A DNA stretch of 64,000 bases from Linnemannia hyalina (GCA_019671135.1 JAHRHY010000027.1:265987-329986); one strand, 5' to 3'; shown: positions 47,879 through 59,269, counted from the first letter of the stretch. Translations and numbers: made by a program. The notes: generated from the letters alone by a model not told the origin.

Positions 47879-49559
47879 TCAGGCATCCTGGGTAGCCAGA
47901 GCAGCAGCCATGCGTGCAGCTCGCCTGCGTTCCTTGCGTCTGGTTCTGCGATCCCGTCTGTAAGCCCGTCTGTCAGCCCTTTGCGCATCGGTCCGAACCC
48001 TGGGCGTGGGTAGGGTTTCAGGAGGGATAATACTCGACTCCAACGCGTGGTTAAGGTCATCGCTGATGACCTGGGTGTCCTCGTAGTACATGTCCATGAG
48101 TGCGCTCGTCGTCCGAATGTTGTCGAAATATTCGGTAAAGTTGTTGTGTGCGCGGTCGGGGAGTCTTGAGGAGGAGTTGAAGAAGCCAGGGCCTCCCCTA
48201 ATAATTGGTCGTGGGAGGGTGACATCAGCTGGAATGCCTGGGATTATGGGGGCGGGTGGGAGAAAGATGCTTTGACTCAAGTCAAAGATGCTTTGACTTA
48301 AGACGTTTGGCCCCTCGCGAACGTATTGTACCTCGCGAACAACTTGCGTGACGTCCTCTATTATGTGAGTAGGCTCGAAGGAATCGTCGCAAGGTGCACG
48401 GATAGGATCGTCCTCATACTCGTACAAAGAAGGGCTCGCCGATCTTGAACTATATGAGCTGCCTCTGCTGCCGGGGTTGAGGTCGTAGTAGGCAGGGATC
48501 ACAATGGAAGGTGCGCTGGGCTGGGTGTTGTGCACGGTAGGGCCCTCACCCACAAATGTTACGTCCATATGTGTCCTGTTGTTAATTGCCGTCTGCTGTT
48601 CCGGGGTGATGTAACCCTATCAACAAGAACAAGTGCAACAAGGTGGGGTAAATATTTATCAAGTTTTAAATTTGAGTGTGTTCTTTAACTTGCCACCAAA
48701 CGAGAAGTAACCTTGCATTGTTTACTGCATTATTACCTTGCGCGGCGCCGCTTCTTGCTCATCTTCATCCAACTTCCTCACGACCAACGTCAGCAGCCCT
48801 GCGAGTTTGAATCTCTATAAGGAAAAAAAGGCATGAATAAACCCCATGCGGTATCAGTCTCGGCTTTCAACTCGGTACCAGTTCCCGCGTTCATTGGACC
48901 TATAAACGCAAGCATAATATATGAATATACTTGGCTTTACCAATTTTCCACTGCAAAGGTACCAGGTATTGAGCTCCATGACATGTGTAGTGGAGGGAGT
49001 GGAGGAGGTAGAGAGGGTGGAGTACGTGGTCGGCTTTTCGCCCTATTTTGAATAAAACAAACAAACAGCAAACAATAAGCGTCGTCAGAGACAAACCCAC
49101 ACCCTTGTGACTTTCGTTGTGAAAACTTCCTGTTCCTCCTCAGCCTACTCCCATGGCGTATCACTCTGGTATGTGACTGGAAAGTGGATGACTTACTGGG
49201 CGCTTCACCTCATCCTGAATGAATATGAGCTCGTCATGAACGACTACCAAATTGCGAGAAAAAAAAAGCAAAAGAAAAAACGATTGGAATCAAATGTCAG
49301 CAATTCTCCTCGATCATCTTTCGATTGCGTCTTGCACATTTCATTAGCTTCATGGCGTGTCAGCAACTGCTTTAAGGTTCTTACTGATGTGCATGTGTAC
49401 ACGACAGATGTAATCCTCTGTCAACCAGACGTCGCACACGTTGGGATCGCGCCCGACAGCGCTGAAACCTTTGTATAGGTAAAAAACCCTTTCTGGTTGG
49501 TTGAAGAATGGGTAAACCTTTAACTTGGCAACTGCCTTCTCGCCGCCGTCTGTATTCAT
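47879..49559 (-). CDS. FHA-domain protein, long form (cassette copy 2)
   Basis: The only full-length member. Exons 49559-49385, 49243-49197, 49042-48941, 48814-48737 and 48616-47879 join in phase to 379 residues. The FHA core is in exon 1 (FYLYKGFSAVGRDPNVCDVW, then ICRVHMHIS); Gly-Arg and the RVH element are the phosphothreonine-binding hallmarks of the family, although the usual Ser before R is Cys here. Exon 5 adds about 210 residues beyond the shared ITPEQQTAINNRTHMD segment: an acidic, Ser/Tyr-rich stretch, a tandem LSQSIFD/LSQSIFL repeat, and a basic end (RRDRRTRRKERRRAARM) that may be a nuclear localisation signal. The domain points to phosphoprotein binding; the partner is unknown. 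A TATA-like TATTTATA complement lies about 175 bases upstream. Confidence 0.75.
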
Positions 49560-49564
49560 GTGCG

Positions 49565-49700
49565 GGTGTTGGTGAGTGAGTGAGAGTGGGTGTGTGAGTG
49601 AATGAGTGAGAGTGAGTGAGTGAGAGTGAGTGTGTGAGAGTGAGTGTGTGAGAGTGGGTGTGTGAGAGTAGGTGTGTGAGTGTGAGTGTGTGAGAGTGAA
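49565..49700. repeat. CACTC/CACACA imperfect repeat in the FHA gene leader
   Basis: GT/GA-rich on the + strand (CACACTCACTCT on the gene strand). The same repeat precedes the start codons of copies 1 and 3 with different length, so it is a shared 5' leader element. Confidence 0.75.
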
Positions 49701-49787
49701 TGATGGCAAAATGAAAGGGCAAGAAGGGTGTATTTATATGTCTCCGACATAGTCATTTTGACTCCCACATACAAAAGAAAAATCAAT

Positions 49788-50110
49788 ACGCGGTGATGGC
49801 TATACATTTAGCTTGCCGTGATGGCTATACATTTAGCTTGCGGTGATGGCTATACGTTAGCTTGCGGTGATGGCTATACATTTAGCTTGCGGTGATGGCT
49901 ATACATTTAGCTTGCGGTGATGGCTATACATTTAGCTTGCGGTGATGGCTATACGTTAGCTTGCCGTGATGGCTATACATTTAGCTTGCCGTGATGGCTA
50001 TACATTTAGCTTGCCGTGATGGCTATACGTTAGCTTGCCGTGATGGCTATACATTTAGCTTGCCGTGATGGCTATACATTTAGCTTGCCGTGATGGCTAT
50101 ACATTTAGCT
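49788..50110 (+). repeat. 25-bp minisatellite, about 13 units
   Basis: Tandem units of GCTTGC[GC]GTGATGGCTATACATTTA; three units are shorter (ATACGTTA). A G/C variant splits the array into blocks. The inverted counterpart is at 60,000-60,252, and single related units occur at about 40,676 and 62,948. Confidence 0.93.
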
Positions 50111-51068
50111 TCGCTTAACGCCTTTTTTTTCTTCTGGATCATTGCAGTATTGTTATAGTCTATGAGACTCTCTCTCTCTCTGTGTGTGTGTGCTGTTGTT
50201 GTTTGTCCTCTTTTACACACTCCCCCTCAACCCCCCTTTGTCTACCTATCTTCTAGCTGAACGTATGTATGCATGTTCATGGATGCTAACCCCTGAATTG
50301 CTGTCTGTCCTTTGCTACTACTGCTGCCGGCGTTGACTTGTTTGTTTGTCCGTCCTTTCTCGGAAGCAACAGAAATGTAACCAAACCGAGGGACAGTCGC
50401 CACTGCGGACACCCGTATATCTGATCCAAGCTTTTGAATCCGATCAAGCCATGCCATTGGTCACTCGTCCTGCGCAGAGGGCTACTTCTGCAACCTTGGA
50501 GAATAGCGAAGCTGGCTGCTGGTACTGCTACTGTTGTTGGTGTTGTTGGCCTGTGTTGGTTTAACTGTTGCTGTTGATGCGAACTGGTCGCTGTCGTAAC
50601 CTTGTGCAACATGGACCGAGTTGGGCGTGTGGACAACCATGGGCTCAAGATCAAACAACAAGTCCTCCAAACACCCAGTCGTCAAACCCATCCTCCCCGA
50701 CTTGGCCCATCACCGTCACGACCTCCTCTGTCCCTCTCGCTCCTTGGAGGATCGTTATTGGAAGGAACACATGTGAGCTCGGACTTGAAGCGCCTGTCGC
50801 CCCAGCCGGTGACGACATCTTGAAGTGCCGAGTCGGAAACGCAACGCCACCAGCACCTCCTCTTCCTCGCCCATAGGTCTGTTGGGCCGGTGCGCGTTGA
50901 GAGGAGGAGTACTTGAGCACATTGAACGCCAGCAAGCGGAAGACCAAGTGGTCGCTGACTAGACGTACCAACAGCACTCCATGAATCAGAGATAGTCGGC
51001 TGGTCGTACTGGTGTCGCTCAACTCGAGGGTATGAATACGGTAGCTGAGCAACAAGCTCCATTTCAAT
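50111..51068 (-). repeat. Cassette-2 outer segment, duplicated at 59,270-59,990
   Basis: 50,111-50,880 is an inverted copy of 59,270-59,990. It holds the shared module (GA/CA microsatellite, CTATAACAATACTG, A-run, GGCGTTAAG). A 69-codon minus frame at 50,691-50,482 (LEDLLFDLEPMVVHTPNSVH, then an Asn/Thr/Ser-rich end) is conserved almost unchanged in the other copy, so it may be the 3' part of a gene, but I could not connect it to a start. Confidence 0.6.
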
Positions 51069-52057
51069 CTACAACGTTCGAATCGATTTCTTTGGGTTTA
51101 TTACATTATTCATCGACAGACACCAAGAAAACATGCTCCGATCAACGCTATGAGAGACACGGAGGTGACCGACCGACGTCACGAGGGATATCGCAGTGTC
51201 CATCAACATCGTCTATTATTGCAATAAAACAAAACTCGCACCCTCATGCGAGCATACTTGTCATTCAACCTCGAGGACCGACTTACCTTCCTAATCCTTG
51301 GATTCGTTAATGGCGCAGGTATTTCGACCACCGCCTGAAAAAATGATACTTGTGGCTGGATCATCTGAGAAGACATTGGGATAGTCATAGACAGAGGTGG
51401 ACTTGGAGACTGGTACAGGCCTGGAGAGATGTCACTGCCACCACTGCTAAGCATGCCGACCCCGGCGAGACTGTTGGTGGCGCCAACACCAAGGCCGAAG
51501 GCAGGATCCATATTGTTTTCTTGAGCTTGTGACAAGAAAGTATTTCTAGCCATGTCGGTCGTAGGAGAATCCTCATGGTCCGATCTACTTAGTCTAGGGA
51601 CCCTGGGATCTACAAGCATAAAGGTACAAGTGGGCTCATGAAAATGCGATCTTTCTTATCGACGTGTACGTAGATATGTGGTAAAGAGGATTATATGTTG
51701 CGATGTATTACCATCTGGGAACCCAAGACCCCATCGATCATCGATAGGTTGCTGCTGCGACATCTTTAAGGAGTTGGCGCCGGTCGTGTCGAACAACCCT
51801 GCCTGCTTCACGATTGTGCTGGAACTCCTAGACTCAAAAAACGACAAGCACATGCAGAGAGGGGTATAAAGTTAATTTTCAGGTTGTTCCTGTACGTACC
51901 TGCAAAGGATCATAAAGCATACAAACGAAGAAACAGACGTACCTTACTTTGCAAAAGGGATGTAGTCCAGTTTGTATTTGTCCCCGTCGCCGTTGCGATC
52001 GTATATTCCTGGGCTGGAAGAAGTGGTTCTTGGGTTCGGATCTGGGAAGAAGTCCAT
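51069..52057 (-). CDS. Unknown four-exon gene
   Basis: I do not recognise the product. Exons 52057-51948, 51827-51712, 51609-51287 and 51212-51069 have good GT-AG borders and close in phase to 230 residues. The protein begins MDFFPDPNPRTTSSSPGIYD, continues with SSSTIVKQAGLFDTTGANSL, a Ser/Asp stretch, then a Gly/Ser/Pro/Met-rich, probably disordered middle (GVGATNSLAGVGMLSSGGSD). Exon 4 (47 codons) is the least certain. No domain, signal peptide or membrane span is evident. It lies just outside the duplicated cassette-2 edge, in the unique spacer between the inverted copies. Confidence 0.5.
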
Positions 52058-52131
52058 CGCCGGACAAGGGGAAGGGGAGAAGAAATGGTGGCGTGTGGAT
52101 GACAATTTTGTCGGAGGGGAAAAAAAAAGAA

Positions 52132-54239
52132 TTACTTGGATGCGAAATAAGCGTGCTGGAGGAGATGATTGAGCGTAGTCAAGAACTCGCGCCAGACAGA
52201 GCCGGCTCCACCTTCTCGGTTGTGGATGTATTCCAACTGTAGCCAGTGTATACTCATCCACTCTGCCTCCTTCGCGCTCATCTCATCCTCCCATCCAGAG
52301 ACATACACCCTCCTCAACTTGCTCAGGCTTCTCAGCTTGTCCAGACCAACAATAAGCACCAACGGGATCCCCTTGCGACAGTCCTCTGCCAGGTGGTAGT
52401 CCAAGTCGCCACTCAGATTAAGAACCTTGAGATCCTGTAGTTGCGCAATCTGGTTAAGAATAACATTAATCGACCGCCGAGTCGACTTCGGGGCCAACAC
52501 CGCCTTGACACTCGTAGTGTCTGCCATCTCTGCAAGATTGGTCGCATCCTTGTCCAGCGACATTCCAATTCCAATCAAGACCACAAGCTCCTTCAGGCGC
52601 CGTGACGACCAGGGTTGCTCAGAGAGCACCATATCCCTCGTTCACAGAAACGACTCTGGTCCTCGAAACAACCTCAAGTTCTCACATCGAACCAAGATCT
52701 GGTGAACGTTGAGTCTCGACAGACCTCCACAGTCGACCAGATCCAATACCTCCAGCCTCCCCAAATGTACTGACAATTGACGAGACGAGTGACCTGCAAA
52801 CGGAACAGTTACTGATGGTGACCTCCTTGAGCTGCCGTGACTTGAGGAGTGCCTCGTCTGCCAAGAGCCGACGTTGCTGTTGCTGTCGCTGTTACTGTCG
52901 CTGTTGCTGTTGCTGCGACAGCCGCGGTGGACGCAATGGTATCAGGTCGGGAGAGCAAGAGGTCAGGATGTCCTGGGTCGCATTGCCAACCTCGGTATGT
53001 GAATATCGCGGCCTTTGCCAATATAGGTCAGACTCTTGGTGTTGGGAAACTCCAGGTGAGGGGCCGCAGGCTGTTGAAGATGGCGTAGCGTGTGAAGAAG
53101 GCGTAGGCCCCAAACCCAATCGACTCCAGACCCTGGCCACGAAACGAGAGTCGGTTGGTGTGGAGGACAATCTGATCAATATGGATCCCCTTGATTTGAC
53201 GAAAGTCCAGTACCGATGTCGAGTCTGTTGTCGTGGTTGCCTACCCCTCCTCATCCACCTGTTCCTCCTCATCCACCTGTTCCGCCTCAACCTATTCCTC
53301 ATCCACTTGCCCCTCCTCAACCTGTTCCGTCTCCATCTCCTCCTCCCTCTCCTCGTCTTGAAGGTCAGGAAACGCAGCAGTGTTAAAGTCTGAATTCACG
53401 GGTACAATCTCAACGGACCGCAGGAATAACTGCTTCAGACGAGAACAGTTCCTGATCAACATGTTCATCTTTGGGACAGAGATTATCCACTTGGTGATAT
53501 GCAGTAAAACAAGGCTCTGATGCTGACACCGGATGAAGCCCCTTGCAAACCGTAGCGTGTGCTCCTTGGAGTGGAGACCCCAATCCTCGTTCAGGTGCGA
53601 GAGGGGCGTCTGCTGTCGACCAAGTTGAGGGAACCTTCGAATGGATACCGATGTGCTGCCCATCTTTCTCGGACTGCTTGATGGGTCGTTGATGTTGCTG
53701 GTGCTGTTGTTGGTGTTGCTGGCGCTGTTGTAGTGTTGCTGGCGCTGTTCTTGGTGTCGCTGGTGCTGTTGTTGATGTCGTTCTTGAGGTCATCGTCAAA
53801 GGTACTGTCCAGGTCGTCATCGTCGTAGTCTCCTTGGTAAGATTCGTCAGAGGAGGTTTCTTCTCCCGAAGAAGCATAGTTGGGAGCGGTCCATCGCCAT
53901 TGAGCAATATAAGGACGGTATTCTAGGCGGTTGATATATCGACAAGAGGGCCCGGGCCACCGTTCTAGGAAGAAGACTGGGTCGTGCATGACCAACTCTC
54001 GACCTAGGTGCTCGTCCTGGTGAAAGATGCGTTGGCTGAGGTAGTATAGAGCGAGCTGTCAACGTGAATGGTGTGCCAGAGCTGAGTCATAAAGTCGGAC
54101 CGCCATGTCCTTGAGACGAGGATGCATGAGCATATAGGTCGTGTGTGCTGCTGTCGAGGTATCGGGCAATGTGTGCGCGGATCTCTGGCAGGTCGAGAGG
54201 AGACAATGAAGTAGTGTGTGAGGTGGAGGTGGATGCCAT
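52132..54239 (-). pseudogene. F-box/LRR-type protein, frameshifted
   Basis: The N terminus (start 54,239) has an F-box-like helix LSPLDLPEIRAHIARYL, then DLYA. The continuation CILVSRTWRSDFMTQLWHT is in another frame, two bases out, so a 2-nt insertion at about 54,130 breaks the gene. That second frame runs through an acidic Asp/Ser stretch and an Asn/Thr/Ala repeat to about 53,591. Further blocks of LRR-like text (LHITKWIISVPKMNMLIRNC, LKQLFLRSVEIV; and at 52,632-52,132 LQDLKVLNLSGDLDYHL, LRSLSKLRRVYVSGWEDE) follow in changing frames. F-box/LRR proteins act as substrate receptors of SCF ubiquitin ligases. Here several frame changes make a working product unlikely. Confidence 0.6.
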
Positions 54240-54454
54240 GCTGTTGTGGTTGTTGCTGGTGTTATTACTGAATGTGAATAGGAGACGTTGGTTGGGAGAG
54301 GAAGGAAGAAGAGGAGGAGGAGGAGGAGAAGAAGAAGAATGAGCAAAGAGTGAAGAGTGAAGAGTGAAAGGTCCATCAAGTTCCATCAACCAACCACTTT
54401 TGACCCATGTTAGGACGCGTCCTTCCTTCCTTTCTTTTTTCTCCTTTGGTTCAT

Positions 54455-54793
54455 TCACTCCTTTCTTTCCCCCTCTTCTGCTTTCTCGTCAAGCTGGGCT
54501 GGGTAAGACAAACGGTATATGGTCATGCAAAGTACCATAAGCGAATCGACGTTGTCCCTGTCACTGTCACGGCTTTTGGTCCTTGGGGGAACCTGGAGGA
54601 CCTCAAGGATCTCCTCCAGCTGGACACAGGTGAACTCGTCGAAATATACGCGTACGTCAAATGAGGCATCAAGCAGAAACGGACGGTGAAGAGCTGGGTT
54701 CTCGTCTTTGTCGTCCTGATCGAACCCGTAGTCGTCAAGGCCGTAAAACATAGCGAGCTGTGCCGCGATTACCGGCACGAGAAGGACGGCCAT
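54455..54793 (-). pseudogene. Fragment resembling the N-terminal part of a Harbinger-type nuclease
   Basis: A 112-codon frame starting MAVLLVPVIAAQLAMFYG. The segment FDEFTCVQLEEILEVLQVP, followed by VDSLMVLCMTIYRLSYPAQL, resembles the region before the DDE domain in PIF/Harbinger (HARBI1-like) nucleases, where an acidic helix and a 'LYRLxYP' helix occur. The frame stops at 54,455 and no DDE catalytic residues follow. It is probably a remnant of a transposon or of a domesticated gene. The assignment rests on motif style only. Confidence 0.4.
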
Positions 54794-54959
54794 CTTGAAT
54801 GAATGAAGAGCGATGGTCTGTAGCAGCATTCAAGGAAGCCATGGCAGGAAGCAAATGCGAGCTACCCTCCTTCCTGCAAAAAACTCTGTAAATTAAAGTT
54901 TTTTTTTATGTGCAGTATCGGGCACAGTACTGTACTTTCCAATTGGTTGGGAAGGACAG

Positions 54960-56640
54960 GACACATGTTGTCTTGTTTTGTTATTACAGACCGACATACT
55001 CTACATTTCTCACGACCAAGAATGGCTGGCAAGGGCGCCTACTCTAATGGACGACATGTCGCATCGGCATCAACTAGATGAAGCGTTTCACGCTCTCAAG
55101 GACACGGAGTTCACCGGAGATGTGGCCGACGTGAAGGCTCGACTTCTGGACAGGCTGTTGACTGTTGAGACTCTATTAGACAGAGCGCGCAACATTAATA
55201 AACATCACCTCTGACAGCCTTCCCCCACTATGTGGCGGAAACCTTGCTGAGCGCTGGAATCCGGATGCAAGGTGGTCAGGATCAGAGCGGGCTTCTTCAC
55301 GGTTTTTGCGCTAAACATCAAGGGTCCAAATGAGCGTCATCCACACCAAGATGTCGACCCCGACCCTCCACCGTCCACCGTGTTGTCTTTGCCTCTTGAC
55401 CACCGTGGTCCTTTTTTGTTTGAGTTCCTGGCGAGGCATTTCAACTGCATCATCTACAAGTTTACCTCCGTTGGGACAGCGGGTCGATTCGCACCTGGAG
55501 ACGGCAAGACGCCCTGCTTCTCGATGGGGGTTTTGAGGACGTGTGATGGCATTGGAACGTTCGTGAAGTACTTTGTCCTGGGTCCTGCTCGTCATTCAGA
55601 GCCCCCTCCCTCCTCTACGCCTTCTCCTCCTGCGCCTTTTTACGATCCCCAACACCCACACTCCGCCATTCTTCGTCATGAGAAACGCGCGAGAAAAGGA
55701 ACCAAACAGGTTCAGGAACTGACTGAGTTTGACGATAGTGTGGTGATTGAGGTCTATGCCTCTGCTTGGCAAGTTATTGCTCTTTTATCCAAAAGAAAGC
55801 AATGCCACTCAATGGAAACGCCATGGATAAAGACTGCAGACCTCTAAAGCAATTTTTTTTCTTTCAATATGCTTATAGTCGTCACCGGTTGGACAATTTT
55901 ATTCTTGCAGAGGCCGACAAAGTTCGGAAATTATCGCCCAAGTCCAATCTCAAGAACAGAAACGCCACTATGCAGGATCTCAGAGCACGTCCGATGAAAA
56001 AACCTCAAACCCCCGACGGAGTCTTCATGGAGTACATGGAGTTGATACAAAAGGAGCTCAGCAACATCAAAATCACCCGCAAAATGGCTAAAGTCAAAGT
56101 CAGAAAAAGACCGGTGAGGATTTGGCAACGGGTAGTGACATGGAGGTCCGTCCGGCGGAAGGAGACAGTCGATGGAGTATTTCATGGGTCTGACTACCAA
56201 CCCAAGGGCAAGAAGGCTATGGGATCTGCTGCAAGGAACAACATCGCAAGCAGTGAGAGCAAGGCCGTGGCGCCCCTAGTTGGATCGTCATCAACAACAA
56301 CTCCAAGGCCTTCAGCTGATATGATGGACAAGGCAAGTGTGGGTATGGACAAGTGCATGGATGTCGACGATGGAGGAGAGAGTAACGTCGTGGATCTCGA
56401 CAGCAAGTCCGATACTGATGAGGATGATGCAGACCCTAGGAATGGGTACTAGTCGTTTACTATGACGCTTTTACAGTCTCTGAGGCCTGATTTTACACGA
56501 ACAGCACGACGAGATTGCAGAGATACTGGAAGCAAAGCAGGATATTGCATCTGATTTCGCATCAAATGTTAACCTTCTCGGAAGGAAGGTGGACTTGGAG
56601 GGACTAGCTTTGTTGTGTTGCTTTGAATGCATACATGCAT
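54960..56640 (+). other. Unresolved coding-like region
   Basis: Several plus-strand frames look coding but do not join cleanly. 54,978-55,214 is helical (HQLDEAFHALKDTEF, DVKARLLDRLLTVETLLDRA). A short frame at about 55,220-55,330 reads AFPHYVAETLLSAGIRMQGG. 55,272-55,847 (191 codons) has GPFLFEFLARHFNCIIYKF. 55,970-56,452 is basic then acidic (ADMMDKASVGMDK, DSKSDTDEDDADP). A possible exon at about 56,508-56,620 reads EIAEILEAKQDIASDFASNV. No known domain was recognised. It could be one decayed gene or two. Confidence 0.35.
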
Positions 56641-56950
56641 GCATGCATTTCCAGCAGGCAGTGTTTTACAAGGAAGGAAGAGATCGTTTTTACTAATATG
56701 TGGTTGTTGTTTTCATATCGTAATCAAGCCGGGCTGCAGTTCAAGAGTGGGACTGATGACGGCTTTCTTTTGAGCCAGATATTCCCGGCCGGCTTTTAGT
56801 CTCGTCTGCCCGATGTCGATCTCGATACTGTACGGATGTCCGTAGCAGCCCTGGATCCGGAGTTCGAGAGATTGATTGATTGAGACCAAGGACGATACAC
56901 CTCAAGGCAAGGATGTCCGCAGTACTTTATCTTTATGAGCGCTGTCGTTT

Positions 56951-57397
56951 TTGTCTGCAAGGCATCTTGGCGTCCACGCAGACGAGGACAACACCTCAGG
57001 GAATGGAAGCACCTCACAAGTCGATCACACATTTTGGCAGGATCTCTCTGACAGCATACGCGCCTCGTCACCACCAACACCTTCATCAAGTGTCGATACA
57101 AACATCCACCCTCTTGCCAACTTTTCAAGCACCACCAGGGTCATGCTTAACGACATCTCGTCTAATTTTACCAACATCTGGGATGGTCCATTATTCGACA
57201 AAATATTTCACACATTCTGCAACATTGTTTTACGACAGCATCTCACGGCGAGAAAGGAGGAGGAGGAGTGCAGAAAACGCGAGGCTCAGCAAAAGCAGGA
57301 GCGGGACGCCAGGAAGGAGGAGTCGGCCATGAAGACCGCCAAGAGTCGAAAGTGCTGGTCCGATGATGTAAACAAGACTATCTGCGGGGGGACTTAG
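56951..57397 (+). CDS. Hypothetical protein with charged C-terminal helix
   Basis: A 148-codon frame from an ATG at 56,951. It has a polar Ser/Thr/Pro N-terminal half, then DISSNFTNIWDGPLFDKIFH and a long Glu/Arg/Lys-rich helix (TARKEEEECRKREAQQKQER) likely to form a coiled coil, ending CGGT. Not recognised. It may be the 3' exon of the unresolved region upstream. Confidence 0.35.
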   Translation: MSARHLGVHADEDNTSGNGSTSQVDHTFWQDLSDSIRASSPPTPSSSVDTNIHPLANFSSTTRVMLNDISSNFTNIWDGPLFDKIFHTFCNIVLRQHLTARKEEEECRKREAQQKQERDARKEESAMKTAKSRKCWSDDVNKTICGGT

Positions 57398-57945
57398 TCT
57401 AAACAAATGGGCTGTGGAGCAAGGACTATATCCGTGAGGATGAAAAAGGAGGGAACCAAGGAGTTCACATATGTGGGATCGATAGAATAAACAAAACAAA
57501 AATAAAAGGAGAGAGGGAGAATAAATGTAACGAGTGCTAACAGTAAAGTAGACCCCTGGGCACCGGCTATTCCATAATATAGGTTGACAGTTGCACCGTA
57601 GTCCGCCGTTAGACGATAGGTCGGACAGTACCAACGATGGCGGTCGGATCGATAACTGGCAGAAACATGGGCAGGGCGAAAAGTGGACCTCTTTGAGATC
57701 AGGGGTTGCGCAAATAGTGTCAAGGATAGTATGGACAAGCCGGTCGGTGGTGGGTTTCCTTGTGCTACCCAGTGCGCATTGTATTCATTGTTGACAATGC
57801 GCAGGGGTGGCTGGGAGATCCTGCTTTCAATGCTGACTGAGAAGGGAACGGGAACATGGCTAGGATACGCCATCATGACAATACCTATCGAAAGGTGGTC
57901 GAGTGGTCCTTGCTGGTCAGAATAACAATCAAAAGAGTGGATCAA
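57394..57945 (-). CDS. Hypothetical reading frame, 183 codons
   Basis: An open frame on the minus strand with unbiased composition and a hydrophobic segment near the end (STLLLALVTFILPLSFYFCF). It has no recognised motif and no splice support. It overlaps the end of the plus-strand frame at 57,397 by four bases. It could be chance. Confidence 0.22.
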   Translation of the reverse strand: MIHSFDCYSDQQGPLDHLSIGIVMMAYPSHVPVPFSVSIESRISQPPLRIVNNEYNAHWVAQGNPPPTGLSILSLTLFAQPLISKRSTFRPAHVSASYRSDRHRWYCPTYRLTADYGATVNLYYGIAGAQGSTLLLALVTFILPLSFYFCFVYSIDPTYVNSLVPSFFILTDIVLAPQPICLD

Positions 57946-57959
57946 AAAGAATAAGAGAA

Positions 57960-59190
57960 AAGGATCTGCCCTTTGAGTGGTATTTTGGTGGCGTGCTTGT
58001 GACCACCATTTTCGGAACCGAGCAGTTGGCTCGGCGCGCTTCTCATATACATCACCACACTGGCGGAAACGTCTGCGAAGCCTACAGTCATATTTGGCCC
58101 GTTGTCTTCGTCAACCGGGATCAGACATGAAGGCCGTTAGATTGAACACCATCATCAATGCGTTGCGAGGACTGGCGGAGTCAGAGCCTGAGATTCGTCA
58201 TGTTCAGTTGCCAGGCCTGGAGGAACAGTTGGAGGCTATGGGAAGGACTTCTGCTACGACACCAGTGGGTGATTCTCTGATTGACGCGCTACGCAGCAGA
58301 GTTGAAGCGAAAGATCAACATGGTAACTTTCTACTGCAAGATGAGCAGGGTGTCGTTGAAGGTGAGTTTTTGAAAGAAAATGTTATCAACAGCTTACAAT
58401 TGTCCTTGTTTCAAGTCTATGTTTTTTTTTTTTTTTTTTTTTAGATCGGGCAGCAGCTCGGGAGTTCATTCACAGCCAACATGGACAAGGCCCGTGTGTA
58501 AAAATCTCACTGCGTGCATTGATTTGTCGGGGCCCGGTTTTTTGCGGTAGACATCATGTTACTTTGGAACAACGGACCCAGAAATAGCCAAGATGCTGCA
58601 AACGGTGGGAATTTCGGTAAGGATATGTCGCGCCGCTTAAACGTCTACAAGGTAACACACGGTATTATGTTGGTGATCAAATGTGTCTTTAGAACGATAT
58701 GAAGCTGCCTATTATTATTTAGGATACTAAATGGGTTTATTCTGCTCAAAAACAAATAGACCTTGCCGACACACAGGACACGGAAAGGGCTTTACTCCTC
58801 CAATACGAGCTTGCGCAAGAGCTACAAGAGCCAGTAGCCGTTCCCACTGTGATTACTACTACAGCACCCCAGACCAATCATCTCGCACAGTCAACACATA
58901 CTGCCAAAAAGCGACAACGCCACATAACCCAGGATATAACAGCCGCATAGAAGACTCTCAGCAACAATCCGGTGCAGCATATCTACACACCCCAGGACCT
59001 GGATAACGCCCATTCAGCCAAGCCGGCAACACGGCCCCTGCTGCGCGACTTTGAACAAACTAAGGCGAATTCCAAGGACAGGAGAACTACAGAACTGCTG
59101 ACCAAGAAGGCGTATGCTGCTTCTGCAGCCAAAGAACGCCGTTTCACTCAGCCATGTGGCAAGAACAAGGCTTCTTATAGCACCGGATTA
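57960..59190 (+). CDS. Unknown multi-exon reading frame
   Basis: Segments join by plausible introns: a frame with MKAVRLNTIINALRGLAESE and VGDSLIDALRSRVEAKDQHG to a donor near 58,360; then, after a T-tract acceptor at 58,443, DRAAAREFIHSQHGQG. Next a segment SQDAANGGNFGKDMSRRLNV to a donor near 58,652, and, after an acceptor at about 58,724, DTKWVYSAQKQIDLADTQDT to a stop near 58,950. Helical, charged, no known domain. The third segment starts in a different frame, so an exon may be missing. Transposon-derived or lineage-specific origin both remain possible. Confidence 0.35.
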
Positions 59191-59269
59191 TGACCATGAA
59201 AATTGATCCATTGGATCCAATTTTCTTATGCTGCCTTTCGACGACTTCACTTTATTTAGATGCAGGGCT

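Noticed and set aside
49601..50110. Minisatellite plus spacers considered as a CRISPR array
   Set aside because: Units are adjacent 25-mers without unique spacers, the genome is eukaryotic, and there are no cas genes.
54455..56452. A complete Harbinger transposon with nuclease and partner protein
   Set aside because: Only an N-terminal nuclease-like fragment is visible; no DDE residues, no partner motif and no terminal inverted repeats were found.
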